A stretch of 64,000 nt of DNA from Brevundimonas sp. (GTDB taxonomy: Bacteria > Pseudomonadota > Alphaproteobacteria > Caulobacterales > Caulobacteraceae). How positions within the stretch are numbered: position 1 is the stretch's first letter; each line of letters starts with the position of its first letter. Location of the stretch: NCBI RefSeq assembly GCF_016742135.1, contig NZ_JACVCG010000001.1, positions 310,001 to 374,000 on the forward strand. Reading direction: 5' to 3'. The translations under genes and the position numbers were made by a program. Shown piece after piece: positions 53,695-62,759 of this stretch. The notes under the pieces are model-generated. The model made no database searches, was not told where the DNA came from, and worked only from the letters and a program-made list of their open reading frames with translations.

Positions 53695-55566
53695 ATGCCG
53701 CCGGACACACCGACCGAGACCTTCAAGCGCGCCCTCGCCCATGCGGCGCGGGCCCTCGCCGAACAGGACGAGCTTGAGGTCGTGTTCGCCTCGGACGGGC
53801 CGCGTCTGTCGAACGGGGTCCTGACCCTGCCGCACCCGCCGCGCGACCCCTCCGGCCCCGAGAGCGCTTCGCTGCGCGGACAGGCGGACCGGCTGGCCCT
53901 GCGGCTGGCCAACCACGACGACAGCCTGCACCGGACCCTGACCCCCGTCGACAGTCGCGCCGCCGAGGTGTTCGAGGCCGCCGAACAGGCCCGGGTCGAG
54001 GCTGTGGGCGGTCGCGCCCTTGCGGGGGTTCGCGCCAATCTCGAGGCCGCCCTCGTCACCCGCATGGAGCGCAGCGGCCTTGTCCGCGTGACCCAGGCCG
54101 ATCAGGTGCCGCTGGATCAGGCCGTGGGCCTGCTGCTGGCCGAACGGCTCGGCGAACGCCCCCTGCCGAAAGTGGCGGCCGCCACCCTCGATCTGGTGCG
54201 CGATGACCTGATCGAGCGGGCCGGTCCGGCGCTCGACCGGCTGGTCGCCACCCTCGACGATCAGCAGGCCTACGGCCGCGAGATGCAGGCGGTGCTGAAG
54301 GCCCTCGATCTCGATCCCGGCAACGGTCAGGCGGACGAGGCCGACGACAGCGAGGGCGAGGACGAGGCTCAGGACGATGCCCCCTCCGAGACCGAGGACG
54401 ACAGCGACGACCCCGACACCGGCGACAGCGAGGACAACTCCCCCGAGGGCCGTAGCGAGGACTCCGGCTCCGAAGGCGAGCGCGACAGCCGTCCGGACGG
54501 CACGCCCGCCGAGGCCGACGGGCAGGAGTCGGATCAGGCGTCGGATACCGAGGAAGGCATGCGCCCCGGTCGCACCGAAGGCGAGGGGGGGCATGACCCC
54601 TCCGTCTATCGCGCCTTCACCACCGCCTTTGACGAGGTCATCGCCGCCGAGGAGCTGTGCGACCCGGTCGAGCTGGACCGCCTGCGTGCCCTGCTGGACC
54701 AGCAGCTGATCCAGCTGTCCAGTGTCGTCGCTCGCCTGGCCAACAAGCTGCAGCGCCGCCTGCTGGCGCAACAGAACCGCAGCTGGATGTTCGATCTTGA
54801 GGAGGGCGTTCTGGACACCGCCCGCCTGACGCGCGTCATCACCGACCCGACCGCGCCCCTGTCGTTCAAGGCCGAGAGCGAAAGCCCGTTCCGCGACACG
54901 GTCGTCACCTTGCTGATCGACAACTCCGGCTCGATGCGCGGACGGCCGATCATGGTCGCCGCCGTCTGTGCCGACATTCTCGCTCGCACGCTGGAACGGT
55001 GCGGGGTCAAGGTCGAGATCCTCGGCTTCACCACCCGTGCCTGGAAGGGCGGCCAGCCGCGCGAGGCCTGGATCACCGCCGGCCGCCCCGCCAACCCCGG
55101 GCGGCTGAACGAGCTGCGCCACATCATCTACAAGACCGCCGACGCCCCCTGGCGCCGGTCCAAGCGCAATCTGGGCCTGATGATGCGCGAGGGCCTGCTC
55201 AAGGAGAACATCGACGGCGAGGCGTTGGCGTGGGCGCACGAGCGCATGCTGGCCCGCCCCGAGGCGCGCCGCATCCTGATGGTCATCTCGGACGGCGCGC
55301 CCGTCGATGACACCACCCAGACCGCCAATCCGGTCCACTATCTGGAACGCCACCTGCGCCAGGTGATCGGCATGATCGAGGCCGGGTCCGACGTCGAACT
55401 GCTGGCCATCGGCATCGGCCACGACGTGACCCGCTTCTACCGCCGCGCCCTGATGATCACCGACGTCGACCAGCTGGCCGGCGCCATGATCGAGAAACTG
55501 GCCGAACTGTTCGACGCCAAACCCAGGACGGAGCGCTCAGGCCGACGGCTCAGGCGCGCGGCCTAG
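53695..55566 (+). CDS. cobT: Aerobic cobaltochelatase subunit CobT
   Basis: Large chaperone-like subunit of the CobNST cobalt chelatase of aerobic B12 synthesis. The 623-residue protein has a helical N-terminal domain (about 1-210) and a very acidic linker of Asp/Glu/Ser/Gly (about 210-300). The C-terminal von Willebrand A domain has the MIDAS motif DNSGSMRG near residue 410, then the late [11 protein letters not shown]. Length and order match CobT. cobS and cobN are not in the window, although methylmalonyl-CoA mutase, a B12 user, is. It converges with coq7 over a 4-bp overlap. Confidence 0.93.
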   Translation: MPPDTPTETFKRALAHAARALAEQDELEVVFASDGPRLSNGVLTLPHPPRDPSGPESASLRGQADRLALRLANHDDSLHRTLTPVDSRAAEVFEAAEQARVEAVGGRALAGVRANLEAALVTRMERSGLVRVTQADQVPLDQAVGLLLAERLGERPLPKVAAATLDLVRDDLIERAGPALDRLVATLDDQQAYGREMQAVLKALDLDPGNGQADEADDSEGEDEAQDDAPSETEDDSDDPDTGDSEDNSPEGRSEDSGSEGERDSRPDGTPAEADGQESDQASDTEEGMRPGRTEGEGGHDPSVYRAFTTAFDEVIAAEELCDPVELDRLRALLDQQLIQLSSVVARLANKLQRRLLAQQNRSWMFDLEEGVLDTARLTRVITDPTAPLSFKAESESPFRDTVVTLLIDNSGSMRGRPIMVAAVCADILARTLERCGVKVEILGFTTRAWKGGQPREAWITAGRPANPGRLNELRHIIYKTADAPWRRSKRNLGLMMREGLLKENIDGEALAWAHERMLARPEARRILMVISDGAPVDDTTQTANPVHYLERHLRQVIGMIEAGSDVELLAIGIGHDVTRFYRRALMITDVDQLAGAMIEKLAELFDAKPRTERSGRRLRRAA

Positions 55567-56195
55567 ATCCGCTCGCTGACCTTGATGGCGGCGCGGCAGC
55601 CGGCCTTGATCACCGAGGACAGCAGGCGATAGCCGGGCGCGTCGCGGCTGCCGTGTTCGACGGCGTGGTCGTGGTGGGCCATTTCCTCGGCCCGGAACTG
55701 CGCCAGCTCGCGGGCCAGCTCTGGCTCGCGGTCGGCCAGTTCGGCGATCTGGTCGGCATAGTGCTGCTCGATCACCGATTCCACCGCCTCGGTGCAGGCA
55801 TGGGCCGCCTTCTCACCGAGCAGGGCGGTGCCCGCGCCCAGCACGCCGGCGGCCAGATGCCACAGGGGCAGGGCGGCGGTGGGCGCGACGCGGTTCTGGT
55901 TCAGCAGGGCCTCGAACCGCGACAGATGCACCTGTTCGTGGCCCTCCATTTCGGTCAGGTCCTCGCTGATCGGAGACTTGCCCTTCCGCCCTTCAAAGAC
56001 GGCGCGCTGGGCGCGGTAGATCTGGACGGCCGCATATTCGCCCGCGTGGTCGACCCGCAGGATCTCGGCCATCCGCGCCCGGTTCATCCCCGCACCGGGC
56101 CGGGGCAGGGGAATGGCGCGCGACCCTTTGCGGCCCGTGATCTCCGGGTCGTTCAGCGGGTCGGCGGAGGGGTCAGCCTCTGGGGGCACGGGCAT
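55563..56195 (-). CDS. coq7: Demethoxyubiquinone hydroxylase, COQ7 family
   Basis: Di-iron hydroxylase of ubiquinone synthesis that adds the C6 hydroxyl to demethoxyubiquinone. The 210-residue protein has the paired iron-binding sequences DHAGEYAA near residue 51, [12 protein letters not shown] near 81, a second [11 protein letters not shown] half near 132 and EEMAHHDHA near 167. The ATG at 56195 ([10 protein letters not shown]) overlaps the end of dsbB by about 22 bp; the in-frame extension further up is a shadow of dsbB. Confidence 0.93.
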   Translation of the reverse strand: MPVPPEADPSADPLNDPEITGRKGSRAIPLPRPGAGMNRARMAEILRVDHAGEYAAVQIYRAQRAVFEGRKGKSPISEDLTEMEGHEQVHLSRFEALLNQNRVAPTAALPLWHLAAGVLGAGTALLGEKAAHACTEAVESVIEQHYADQIAELADREPELARELAQFRAEEMAHHDHAVEHGSRDAPGYRLLSSVIKAGCRAAIKVSERI

Positions 56196-56709
56196 CCTTC
56201 GGGCGCTTGGCGGCCAGCAGGCTGAAGATCGCCAGCGCCGCTGCAATCAGGGTGTTCCAGCCTGCCATGGACAGGCCGAGAAAGCGCCATGTCACGGCGT
56301 CGCACGCCACGATCGGCTCGACCTCGGCGGTGCCCATGGCCAGGGCCGCCAGCCGCTCCAGGTTGATCTCGCCCGCCCCGCCCGAGCACAGGGCCGGCAG
56401 CTCCCACCAGCCGATCTCGCCCCCGGCATGGAAGCCGGCCGTGATCGCTCCGGTCAGGAAGACGATGAACAGCAGGAAGGCGGCGATACGGGGCGTTCCC
56501 CGGCTGGCCCGGCTGACCAGGGCCCACAGGCTGGCGGTCAGGGCGATGGCCACCGCCACCCAGTAGACCTCGCGCTGCTTGAGACACAGGTTGCACGGGG
56601 CCAGTCCGCCGAACCGCTCAAAGGCGTGGGCGGCGGCAAGGAGGCTCAGGGACGCCGCGAGGGCAAACACCGTCCACCAGCGGGTCAGGACACGATAGGC
56701 CGACATCAT
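56173..56709 (-). CDS. dsbB: Disulfide bond formation protein B family
   Basis: Four-helix inner-membrane protein that reoxidises periplasmic DsbA-type oxidases and passes electrons to quinone. The 178-residue protein has the first-loop redox pair in APCNLCLKQRE near residue 39, and later periplasmic cysteines in LPALCSGG and IVACDAVTWRF. The start is taken at the ATG pair 56709/56706 (MMSAYRVL); the extension to 56775 is unlikely. It overlaps coq7 downstream, so the two are probably co-transcribed. Confidence 0.88.
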   Translation of the reverse strand: MMSAYRVLTRWWTVFALAASLSLLAAAHAFERFGGLAPCNLCLKQREVYWVAVAIALTASLWALVSRASRGTPRIAAFLLFIVFLTGAITAGFHAGGEIGWWELPALCSGGAGEINLERLAALAMGTAEVEPIVACDAVTWRFLGLSMAGWNTLIAAALAIFSLLAAKRPKDARAPRG

Positions 56710-56797
56710 GCTGCGATGCTTAGCGCGGTCCTGCGGGAACGTCGATCCATCATCGTCGGCGGCTGGACCTGACACGTCGGGATGCTAGACGGGGGGC

Positions 56798-57463
56798 ATG
56801 ACCACCGTACCCGCACCGCTCCCGCCGTCCTCGGAACAGGACGACGTCCGCCAGAATCTGGCCCGCCTGCTGCGGCGACTGGCCGATGACGGGGCAGAGG
56901 ACGGCCTGACCCTGCACGAGATCCGCGACAGGCTGGACGAGCGGGCCTACGGCCTGCTGATCCTGATCCTCGCCATCCCCTGTCTGGTGCCGGGCCTCTA
57001 CGGCGTGCCCCAGGTCGTTGGCGTCGTCATCGTCATCCTGGCGGCCCAGTTGCTGGTCGGGCGCGAGGAACCCTGGCTGCCGCAGTGGGTGCTGAGACTG
57101 CGGGCCCGGGCCAGCTGGCTGAAGGCCATGGCCGACTTCGCCGAGCAGCGGCTGGGCTGGATCGACCGCTTCTCCCGCCCCCGGCTGTCGGCCTTCGCCT
57201 CGGGCGCGGGCGAAAAGCTGGCGGCCCTGTTCATGATCCTGGCGACCCTGACCATCGTCCTGCCCATGACCAACACCATCCCCTCGGTGGCGCTGTCGCT
57301 GCTGGCCGTCGGCCTGATCCAGAGGGACGGCCTGTTCGTCATCGGCGGGGCGATGATCGCGACCGCGTGGATCAGCCTGCTGGCCACGCTCGGGGTCGCC
57401 TTCCTGCTGGGCGCCGACTGGGCCCTGCGGCTGGTCACGGACCACCTTCCAGAGCTCGGCTGA
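56798..57463 (+). CDS. exoD: ExoD family membrane protein
   Basis: A 221-residue inner-membrane protein of the exopolysaccharide synthesis ExoD family; in rhizobia, exoD mutants are alkali-sensitive, but the molecular role is unknown. The N-terminal amphipathic region (LARLLRRLADDGAEDGLTL) is followed by the family hallmark ERAYGLLILILAIPCLVPGL-type segment and three further membrane helices with MTNTIPSVALSLLAVGLIQR. It diverges from dsbB over about 90 bp and stands alone. Confidence 0.85.
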   Translation: MTTVPAPLPPSSEQDDVRQNLARLLRRLADDGAEDGLTLHEIRDRLDERAYGLLILILAIPCLVPGLYGVPQVVGVVIVILAAQLLVGREEPWLPQWVLRLRARASWLKAMADFAEQRLGWIDRFSRPRLSAFASGAGEKLAALFMILATLTIVLPMTNTIPSVALSLLAVGLIQRDGLFVIGGAMIATAWISLLATLGVAFLLGADWALRLVTDHLPELG

Positions 57464-57584
57464 CCGGCCCTCGCCACAAGGTGAAGCCGCTTCGCTTGGC
57501 TTGAGCGGTCCGGATGACTAGGTTCCGGCCACAAAGGCGGCCGCGCGTGCCGCCGTGAACCCTTCAGGATCAGGAGACGCGACC

Positions 57585-58688
57585 ATGGATGACGCGACCC
57601 AAAACCCCACGGCCCGGCAGATCAATGCCGAGAACCCGCTGGGCGTCGACGGCTTCGAATTCGTCGAGTTCACCGGCCCCGAGCCGAAAGCCATGGTCGC
57701 GCGGCTGGAGCTGATGGGCTTCACCCAGACCCATGTGAACCCGGAAAACGACGTGGTCCGGCTGAAGCAGGGCGACATCACCCTGCTGGTCAACCGCAGC
57801 CCCAAGGGACAGGCGGGCGAGTTCGCCACCGAGCACGGCCCGTCGGCCAACGGCATGGCCTTCCGGGTGAATGATGCCAAAGCCGCTTACGAAGGCGCCG
57901 TGGCGCGCGGTGCCAGGCCCGCCGAGGGCCATCACGGCGGCGCCCTTGGCAAGGGCTATCCCTATATTCTTCAGGGCATCGGCGGGTCGCTGCTCTACCT
58001 CATTGATCAGTACGGCGAGGCGGGCTCGCTCTATGACGGCTGGGACGAGATCGAGGGCTGGGAAGAGGCCGAGCGCAAGAACAGTGTCGGCCTGTTCAGC
58101 CTCGACCATCTGACTCACAACGTCCGTCGCGGTCAGATGCGTACCTGGTCGGGCTTCTACGGCGATGTCTTCGCCTTCGAGGAGCAGAAATATTTCAACA
58201 TCAAGGGCAAGGCGACCGGCCTGCTGTCCCAGGCCATGATCGCTCCCGACCGCGCCATCCGTATCCCCCTGAACGAGAGCCAGGACGACAACTCCCAGAT
58301 CGAGGAGTTCCTGAAGCGCTACAACGGCGAGGGTATCCAGCACATCGCCCTGGCCACCGACAACATCTTCGAGACGGTAGAGGAGATGAAGCGTCGCGGC
58401 ATTCCCTTCCAGGACACGATCGAGACCTATTTCGACCTGATCGACAAACGCCTGCCCAACCACGGCGAGGACGTGGCCCGCATGCGCGAGAACCGCATCC
58501 TGATCGACGGCTCGGACGAGGACGGCATCCTGCTGCAGATCTTCACCCAGGACACCTTTGGTCCGATCTTCTTCGAGATCATCCAGCGCAAGGGCAACCA
58601 GGCCTTCGGCGAGGGTAATTTCCAGGCCCTGTTCGACTCCATCGAGCTGGATCAGATCCGGCGCGGCGTCATCAAGGTCGATGCCTAA
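57585..58688 (+). CDS. hppD: 4-Hydroxyphenylpyruvate dioxygenase
   Basis: Fe(II) dioxygenase that converts 4-hydroxyphenylpyruvate to homogentisate in tyrosine catabolism. The 367-residue protein has two glyoxalase-type domains. The iron ligands are His in SLDHLTHNV (about residue 178), His in EGIQHIALAT (about 255) and Glu in FFEIIQRKG (about 333), and the C-terminal helix FGEGNFQALFDSIE is present. The ATG at 57585 has CAGGAGA upstream. fahA, the last enzyme of the pathway, lies 2.9 kb downstream; homogentisate dioxygenase (hmgA) is not in the window. Confidence 0.96.
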   Translation: MDDATQNPTARQINAENPLGVDGFEFVEFTGPEPKAMVARLELMGFTQTHVNPENDVVRLKQGDITLLVNRSPKGQAGEFATEHGPSANGMAFRVNDAKAAYEGAVARGARPAEGHHGGALGKGYPYILQGIGGSLLYLIDQYGEAGSLYDGWDEIEGWEEAERKNSVGLFSLDHLTHNVRRGQMRTWSGFYGDVFAFEEQKYFNIKGKATGLLSQAMIAPDRAIRIPLNESQDDNSQIEEFLKRYNGEGIQHIALATDNIFETVEEMKRRGIPFQDTIETYFDLIDKRLPNHGEDVARMRENRILIDGSDEDGILLQIFTQDTFGPIFFEIIQRKGNQAFGEGNFQALFDSIELDQIRRGVIKVDA

Positions 58689-58854
58689 GCCGCCGGCCTG
58701 GGTCCCGTTCACGGGACCGGTCACGGCGGGGGTGACGGCGGGGCTGGCCGCGCCGCACCTCGGCTTCTGGCCGCTGGTGGTCGCCGCCACCCTGATGGGG
58801 CTGGTGCCGGTGGTGGGCTATCAACTGTGGAAACGGGCGCATCACGAGCGATGA
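58681..58854 (+). CDS. Small membrane protein after hppD
   Basis: A 57-residue protein starting at the ATG that overlaps the hppD stop region by 8 bp. It has a Pro-rich start, a Gly/Ala segment and one clear membrane helix (FWPLVVAATLMGLVPVVGYQ), then a basic end (KRAHHER). Coupling to hppD and coding-like base use support it. Function unknown; no family recognised. Confidence 0.55.
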   Translation: MPKPPAWVPFTGPVTAGVTAGLAAPHLGFWPLVVAATLMGLVPVVGYQLWKRAHHER

Positions 58855-58876
58855 CGCCCAGTGGGGGAGGCGGATC

Positions 58877-60031
58877 ATGAAGACCTGGCTTGCGGCGGTT
58901 GCGACCGCTTTGATTGTAACGCTGGCTTCGCCGGCCCTCGCCCAGGACGGCCGCGGATGGTCGCTGGCCATTCACGGCGGGGCCGGGGTGATCGAACGGG
59001 GCAGCCTGACCCCCGAGCAGGACGCGGCCTATCGCGCGGCGCTGGACAGCGCGCTTCAGGTCGGGGCCGAGGTGCTGGAAGGCGGCGGCTCGGCGCTGGA
59101 TGCGGTCGAGGCCGTCATCCAGGTGCTGGAGGATGATCCCCTGTTCAACGCCGGGCGTGGGGCGGTCTTCACCGCCGACGGTCGGATCGAGCATGACGCC
59201 GCCATCATGGACGGCACGACGCTGGACGCCGGGGCGGTCGCCGGCCTGACCCGCACCCGCCATCCGATCAGCGCCGCGCGTGCGGTGATGGAGGACTCAC
59301 CGCACGTCTTCCTGATCGGTCAGGGGGCCGAGACCTTTGCCCGTGATCAGGGACTGGAAGAGGTCGAGCCCGCCTACTTCTTCACCGAACGGCGCTGGCG
59401 CGGGCTGGTGCGTCAGCTGGAGCGCGAGGGCCTGCCCGTGCCCGCCCGTCCCGAAGGCGCGCCGGCTGAAGGTGCCATGGCCACGGTCACTCCGCCGCTC
59501 GACGAGCGCAAATTCGGCACGGTCGGCGTGGTTGCGCTGGACCGTGAGGGACGGCTGGCGGCCGGCACCTCGACCGGCGGCATGTCCGGCAAGCGCTGGG
59601 GCCGGGTCGGCGATGTGCCCGTAATCGGCGCCGGCACCTATGCCTCCAACGCCGAGGGCTGTGCGGTATCTGCCACCGGCTCGGGCGAATATTTCATCCG
59701 GGCCACGGTGGCGCGGGATATCTGTGCCCGGATCGCTTTCGGTGCGGCCCATCCCCAGCTGGCCGCCGCCGATCTCGAACAGCGCAGGGCCTGGTGCGAA
59801 ACCCGAGCCGCCGAAGGCGATATCTGCCTGGTGTCCCAGCTGCTGCCGGGCATCGCCGAGGCCCGGGCCGAGATCGCCGAGGTCGGCGCGCTGGGCGGCG
59901 AGGGCGGCGTGATCGTCATGACCCGCGCGGGCCGGGTGATCTTCGCCATGAACACCTCCGGCATGTACCGGGGCCGGGTGGCTGAGGGCGAGGAGCGCCG
60001 GGTCGCCATCTATGCCGATGAGGAAGACTGA
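58877..60031 (+). CDS. Isoaspartyl peptidase / plant-type L-asparaginase, secreted
   Basis: N-terminal nucleophile hydrolase that cleaves isoaspartyl dipeptides and asparagine. The 384-residue protein has a signal peptide cleaved near ALAQD (residue 23). The alpha chain follows with LAIHGGAGVI and FNAGRGAVFTADGRIEHDAAIMDG. The autocleavage site is before Thr in KFGTVGVVALD (about residue 215), with STGGMSGKRWGRVGD and GAGTYASN supplying substrate contacts. All catalytic features are intact. The periplasmic location suggests peptide salvage. Confidence 0.92.
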   Translation: MKTWLAAVATALIVTLASPALAQDGRGWSLAIHGGAGVIERGSLTPEQDAAYRAALDSALQVGAEVLEGGGSALDAVEAVIQVLEDDPLFNAGRGAVFTADGRIEHDAAIMDGTTLDAGAVAGLTRTRHPISAARAVMEDSPHVFLIGQGAETFARDQGLEEVEPAYFFTERRWRGLVRQLEREGLPVPARPEGAPAEGAMATVTPPLDERKFGTVGVVALDREGRLAAGTSTGGMSGKRWGRVGDVPVIGAGTYASNAEGCAVSATGSGEYFIRATVARDICARIAFGAAHPQLAAADLEQRRAWCETRAAEGDICLVSQLLPGIAEARAEIAEVGALGGEGGVIVMTRAGRVIFAMNTSGMYRGRVAEGEERRVAIYADEED

Positions 60032-60034
60032 ACC

Positions 60035-60529
60035 GTGAGCACGCGCGACCATCCGAATGTGGCGGTGCCGCCGCCGGTCATCTATTTCGCCTTCCTGGGT
60101 CTCGGCTGGGCGCTGGATCGCTATGGCGTGCAGATCGGCCTGCCCCCGTCGGACGAGATGGGGTTTGGCCTGACGACCGAGGTGCGGCGCGGGGTAGCGC
60201 TGGCCTTGATCCTCGGCGGCCTGTTGCTGGACGGCATGGCGGCGGGCCTGTTCCGGCGGCTGGGCACGGCGGTCGAACCGTGGAAGCCCTCGACCGTGCT
60301 GGCGACCGAGGGCCCGTACCGCTTCAGCCGCAATCCGATCTACGTCGGGTTCGCCATCACCTATGCCGGTCTGGCCATAGCCATGGACTCACCCGCGGCG
60401 CTGGCCATGCTGATCCCCTGCCTGCTGGTCGTCGACCGGTTCGTCATCCAGAAGGAGGAAGCCTATCTGGCGGCGAAATTCGGGTCCGACTATGCCGCCT
60501 ATCGCAACCGGGTGAGGCGCTGGTTGTGA
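60035..60529 (+). CDS. ICMT/PEMT-like integral membrane methyltransferase
   Basis: A 164-residue inner-membrane protein of the isoprenylcysteine carboxyl methyltransferase-like family. Membrane helices are near residues 13-28, 55-70 and 105-135. The SAM-binding hallmark TEGPYRFSRNPIYVG is near residue 90 and EEAYLAAKFGSDYAAYRNRVRRWL closes the protein. In bacteria the substrate is usually unknown. The GTG start lies just 3 bp after the isoaspartyl peptidase stop. It overlaps the next gene by GTGA. Confidence 0.85.
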   Translation: MSTRDHPNVAVPPPVIYFAFLGLGWALDRYGVQIGLPPSDEMGFGLTTEVRRGVALALILGGLLLDGMAAGLFRRLGTAVEPWKPSTVLATEGPYRFSRNPIYVGFAITYAGLAIAMDSPAALAMLIPCLLVVDRFVIQKEEAYLAAKFGSDYAAYRNRVRRWL

Positions 60530-60795
60530 GCGATCATCGACCCGACGACCTGTCCGCGCTGGCCATCGAGGAACTGGACGCCGCCTGCGCCCTCAGCTGG
60601 GCGGAGATGAAGCGCATCACCCCCTGGGGCGACACCTATGGCGGCCTGACCGCCGGCGGCCTCGAGGTCGAGGTCGAGCGCCGCTACATCTGGGCGCACC
60701 AGCCCGAGGGCAGTATCGCCATCGAGGTCGAGGTGCGGCTGCCGGGCACGCGACAGGGCGCCGAGGCCCGGGCGGTGGTCGAGCCGGATCGCTGA
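60526..60795 (+). CDS. Small unknown cytoplasmic protein
   Basis: An 89-residue acidic protein starting with the GTG that overlaps the preceding stop. Its core is ELDAACALSWAEMKRITPWGDTYGG followed by an amphipathic beta-like stretch rich in Val/Glu (LEVEVERRYIW, IAIEVEVRLPG). No family recognised. Coupling to the membrane methyltransferase and normal codon use indicate a real gene. Confidence 0.7.
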   Translation: MSDHRPDDLSALAIEELDAACALSWAEMKRITPWGDTYGGLTAGGLEVEVERRYIWAHQPEGSIAIEVEVRLPGTRQGAEARAVVEPDR

Positions 60796-60867
60796 TCCGC
60801 GTCGTTAACCTTTCCCGTTGCCAACCGGGCGGACCCTGCCATCATGGCCCGGGCTGAGGGAGGGATC

Positions 60868-61563
60868 GTGGCCGTGTATCCGACTGAATTTCAGGCACCG
60901 GACGCCTATGAGGCCGTGGACTCGCCCCTGTTCCTGGGTCTGGAACCGCTGTTCCTCGCCGCGTTGGTCGCGCTCGGGGCGCTGCTTTTCTTTCTGGGCT
61001 GGATGGTTCGTAACGCCCAGACGCGCCGCGATCCCGATGCCGCCGGCAGCATCTGGAAGGCCGTCGACGATGCGCTCAAGGCCGCCATGAAGGCCGATGG
61101 CGGCTCCCTCGTCGGCAAGGCCGAGGATGTGGAGCGCGTCATCCGCAAGCGGCTGGGAGCCACCCTGTCCATCGCCAATGGCCTCAATCCGGGCCTCGCC
61201 AGCCTGAAGGCCGCCCTGGCGGGTCAGCGGCATGTGCCCCATGCCCACGCCGAAACGCACGACGATCACGATGACCCGGGCCACGACAAGCCGGCCGACG
61301 ACGGCCCTGCGACCGAATCCTCGTCCTCGACATCCGTCACCCAGATCACGGTCATCAACGGAGTCCGCGAAAGGGGGCAAGGCGGCGGGCCCGGAGGCGG
61401 GGGAGGCGGTCATGGTGGCCACGACCACGGCGGCTCTCTGTCGCCGCGAGAACGGGACCATGCCATCCGTGCCGCCATTGCGGACCTGAACGACTGGTGG
61501 CGGGACAAGGACGCGCGGATCCGCGAGATGCGGGCCGCCTACAGCGAACTGTCGGCAGACTGA
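60868..61563 (+). CDS. Single-helix membrane protein with His/Gly-rich region
   Basis: A 231-residue protein with one membrane helix near residues 22-42 (PLFLAALVALGALLFFLGWM). A cytoplasmic helical segment (SIWKAVDDALKAAMKADG) leads to a His/Asp-rich linker (HVPHAHAETHDDHDDPGHD), a Gly/His run near 175-190 and a helical end (LNDWWRDKDARIREMRAAYS). The GTG at 60868 is preferred because GAGGGAGGG precedes it; an in-frame ATG at 60844 has no ribosome site. The His-rich stretch could bind metal. Function unknown. Confidence 0.7.
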   Translation: MAVYPTEFQAPDAYEAVDSPLFLGLEPLFLAALVALGALLFFLGWMVRNAQTRRDPDAAGSIWKAVDDALKAAMKADGGSLVGKAEDVERVIRKRLGATLSIANGLNPGLASLKAALAGQRHVPHAHAETHDDHDDPGHDKPADDGPATESSSSTSVTQITVINGVRERGQGGGPGGGGGGHGGHDHGGSLSPRERDHAIRAAIADLNDWWRDKDARIREMRAAYSELSAD

Positions 61564-61600
61564 GGTTTTCCTCGCGCCCCAAACCGCCTAATCGTGGCTC

Positions 61601-62611
61601 ATGAAACTCGCATCCCTGAAACATGGCCGTGACGGCCGCCTCGTCGTGGTGTCGGAAGACCTGAACTGGTTCACCGATGCCTTCCTGATCGCCCCGACCC
61701 TGCAGGCCGCACTGGACGACTGGGAACGGTGCGAGCCGCGCCTGCGCGCCCTCGCCGAGAGCCTGGAGCACGCGGCCGTGCCGCGCGGCCGCTTCCATGA
61801 GCGCGAGGCCGCCGCCCCCCTGCCGCGCGCCTATCAGTGGGCCGACGGCTCGGCCTATGTGAACCACGTCGCCCTCGTCCGGCAGGCGCGGGGCGCCGAA
61901 ATGCCCGAGAGCTTCTGGACCGATCCGCTGATGTACCAAGGTGGCTCCGATGGCTTCCTCGGCCCGCGCGACCCCATACCGCTGGCCGATCCGGCGTGGG
62001 GCTGCGACCTCGAGGCCGAGGTCGTGATCGTCACCGGCGACGTGCCGCAGGGCGTCTCCCGCGAGGAGGCGCTGGGCCACATCCGCCTCGTCGGTCTGGT
62101 CAACGACGTATCCTTGCGCAACCTGATTCCGGCCGAGCTGGCCAAGGGCTTCGGCTTCGTCCAGTCCAAGCCGGCCAGCGCCTTCACGCCCGTTTTCGTG
62201 ACGCCCGACTCGCTGGGCGACCGCTGGAAGGACGGCAAGCTGCACGGCGCCCTGACGGTCACCCTGAACGGCCAGCCGTTCGGTCAAGCCGATGCCGGCG
62301 ACGACATGACCTTCTGCTTCGGCACCCTGATCGCCCACCTGGCCAGGACCCGGTCGCTGGTGGCGGGCTCGATTATCGGCTCGGGCACGGTCTCGAACCG
62401 CGACGCCGACGGCGGCCCGGGCAAGCCGGTCAGCGAGGGCGGCCTCGGCTATTCCTGCATCGCCGAGGTCCGCACGGTCGAGACCATCCTGCGCGGCAAG
62501 CCCGAGACGCCCTTCCTGCAGCACGGCGACACCGTCCGCATCGAAATGCTGGACGAAAAGCACCACTCGATCTTCGGTACGATCGAACAGAGGGTGGAGC
62601 CCGTGGGATGA
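61601..62611 (+). CDS. fahA: Fumarylacetoacetate hydrolase
   Basis: Last enzyme of tyrosine catabolism, splitting fumarylacetoacetate into fumarate and acetoacetate. The 336-residue protein has an N-terminal domain and the FAH catalytic fold: GCDLEAEVVIVTGDVPQG near residue 134 supplies the acidic metal ligands. LVGLVNDVSLRNLIPAEL, GFVQSKPASAFTP and a late GSGTVSNRD follow. Together with hppD upstream it points to a tyrosine degradation route encoded partly here. Confidence 0.93.
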   Translation: MKLASLKHGRDGRLVVVSEDLNWFTDAFLIAPTLQAALDDWERCEPRLRALAESLEHAAVPRGRFHEREAAAPLPRAYQWADGSAYVNHVALVRQARGAEMPESFWTDPLMYQGGSDGFLGPRDPIPLADPAWGCDLEAEVVIVTGDVPQGVSREEALGHIRLVGLVNDVSLRNLIPAELAKGFGFVQSKPASAFTPVFVTPDSLGDRWKDGKLHGALTVTLNGQPFGQADAGDDMTFCFGTLIAHLARTRSLVAGSIIGSGTVSNRDADGGPGKPVSEGGLGYSCIAEVRTVETILRGKPETPFLQHGDTVRIEMLDEKHHSIFGTIEQRVEPVG

Positions 62612-62668
62612 ATGCGCTCGGCGGTATGGCGCACCCGGCGGTGATCCGCTAAATCCGCCGGACCTCAC

Positions 62669-62753
62669 GCGGGTGTGGTGGAATTGGTAGACGCGCCGGA
62701 CTCAAAATCCGGTTCCGAAAGGAGTGTCGGTTCGAGCCCGACCACCCGCACCA
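62669..62753 (+). tRNA. tRNA-Leu (anticodon CAA)
   Basis: GCGGGTG pairs with CACCCGC in the acceptor stem. The anticodon arm CCGGA-CTCAAAA-TCCGG gives anticodon CAA. A long variable arm (GTTCCGAAAGGAGT) marks the class II leucine tRNA. The T arm has GGTTCGAGCC, and CCA is encoded at 62751-62753. Confidence 0.96.
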
Positions 62754-62759
62754 TGGCCT

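Noticed and set aside
53446-55422. 658-codon minus-strand ORF antisense to cobT
   Set aside because: Shadow of cobT; it also runs through intergenic repeats, and no conserved domain is visible.
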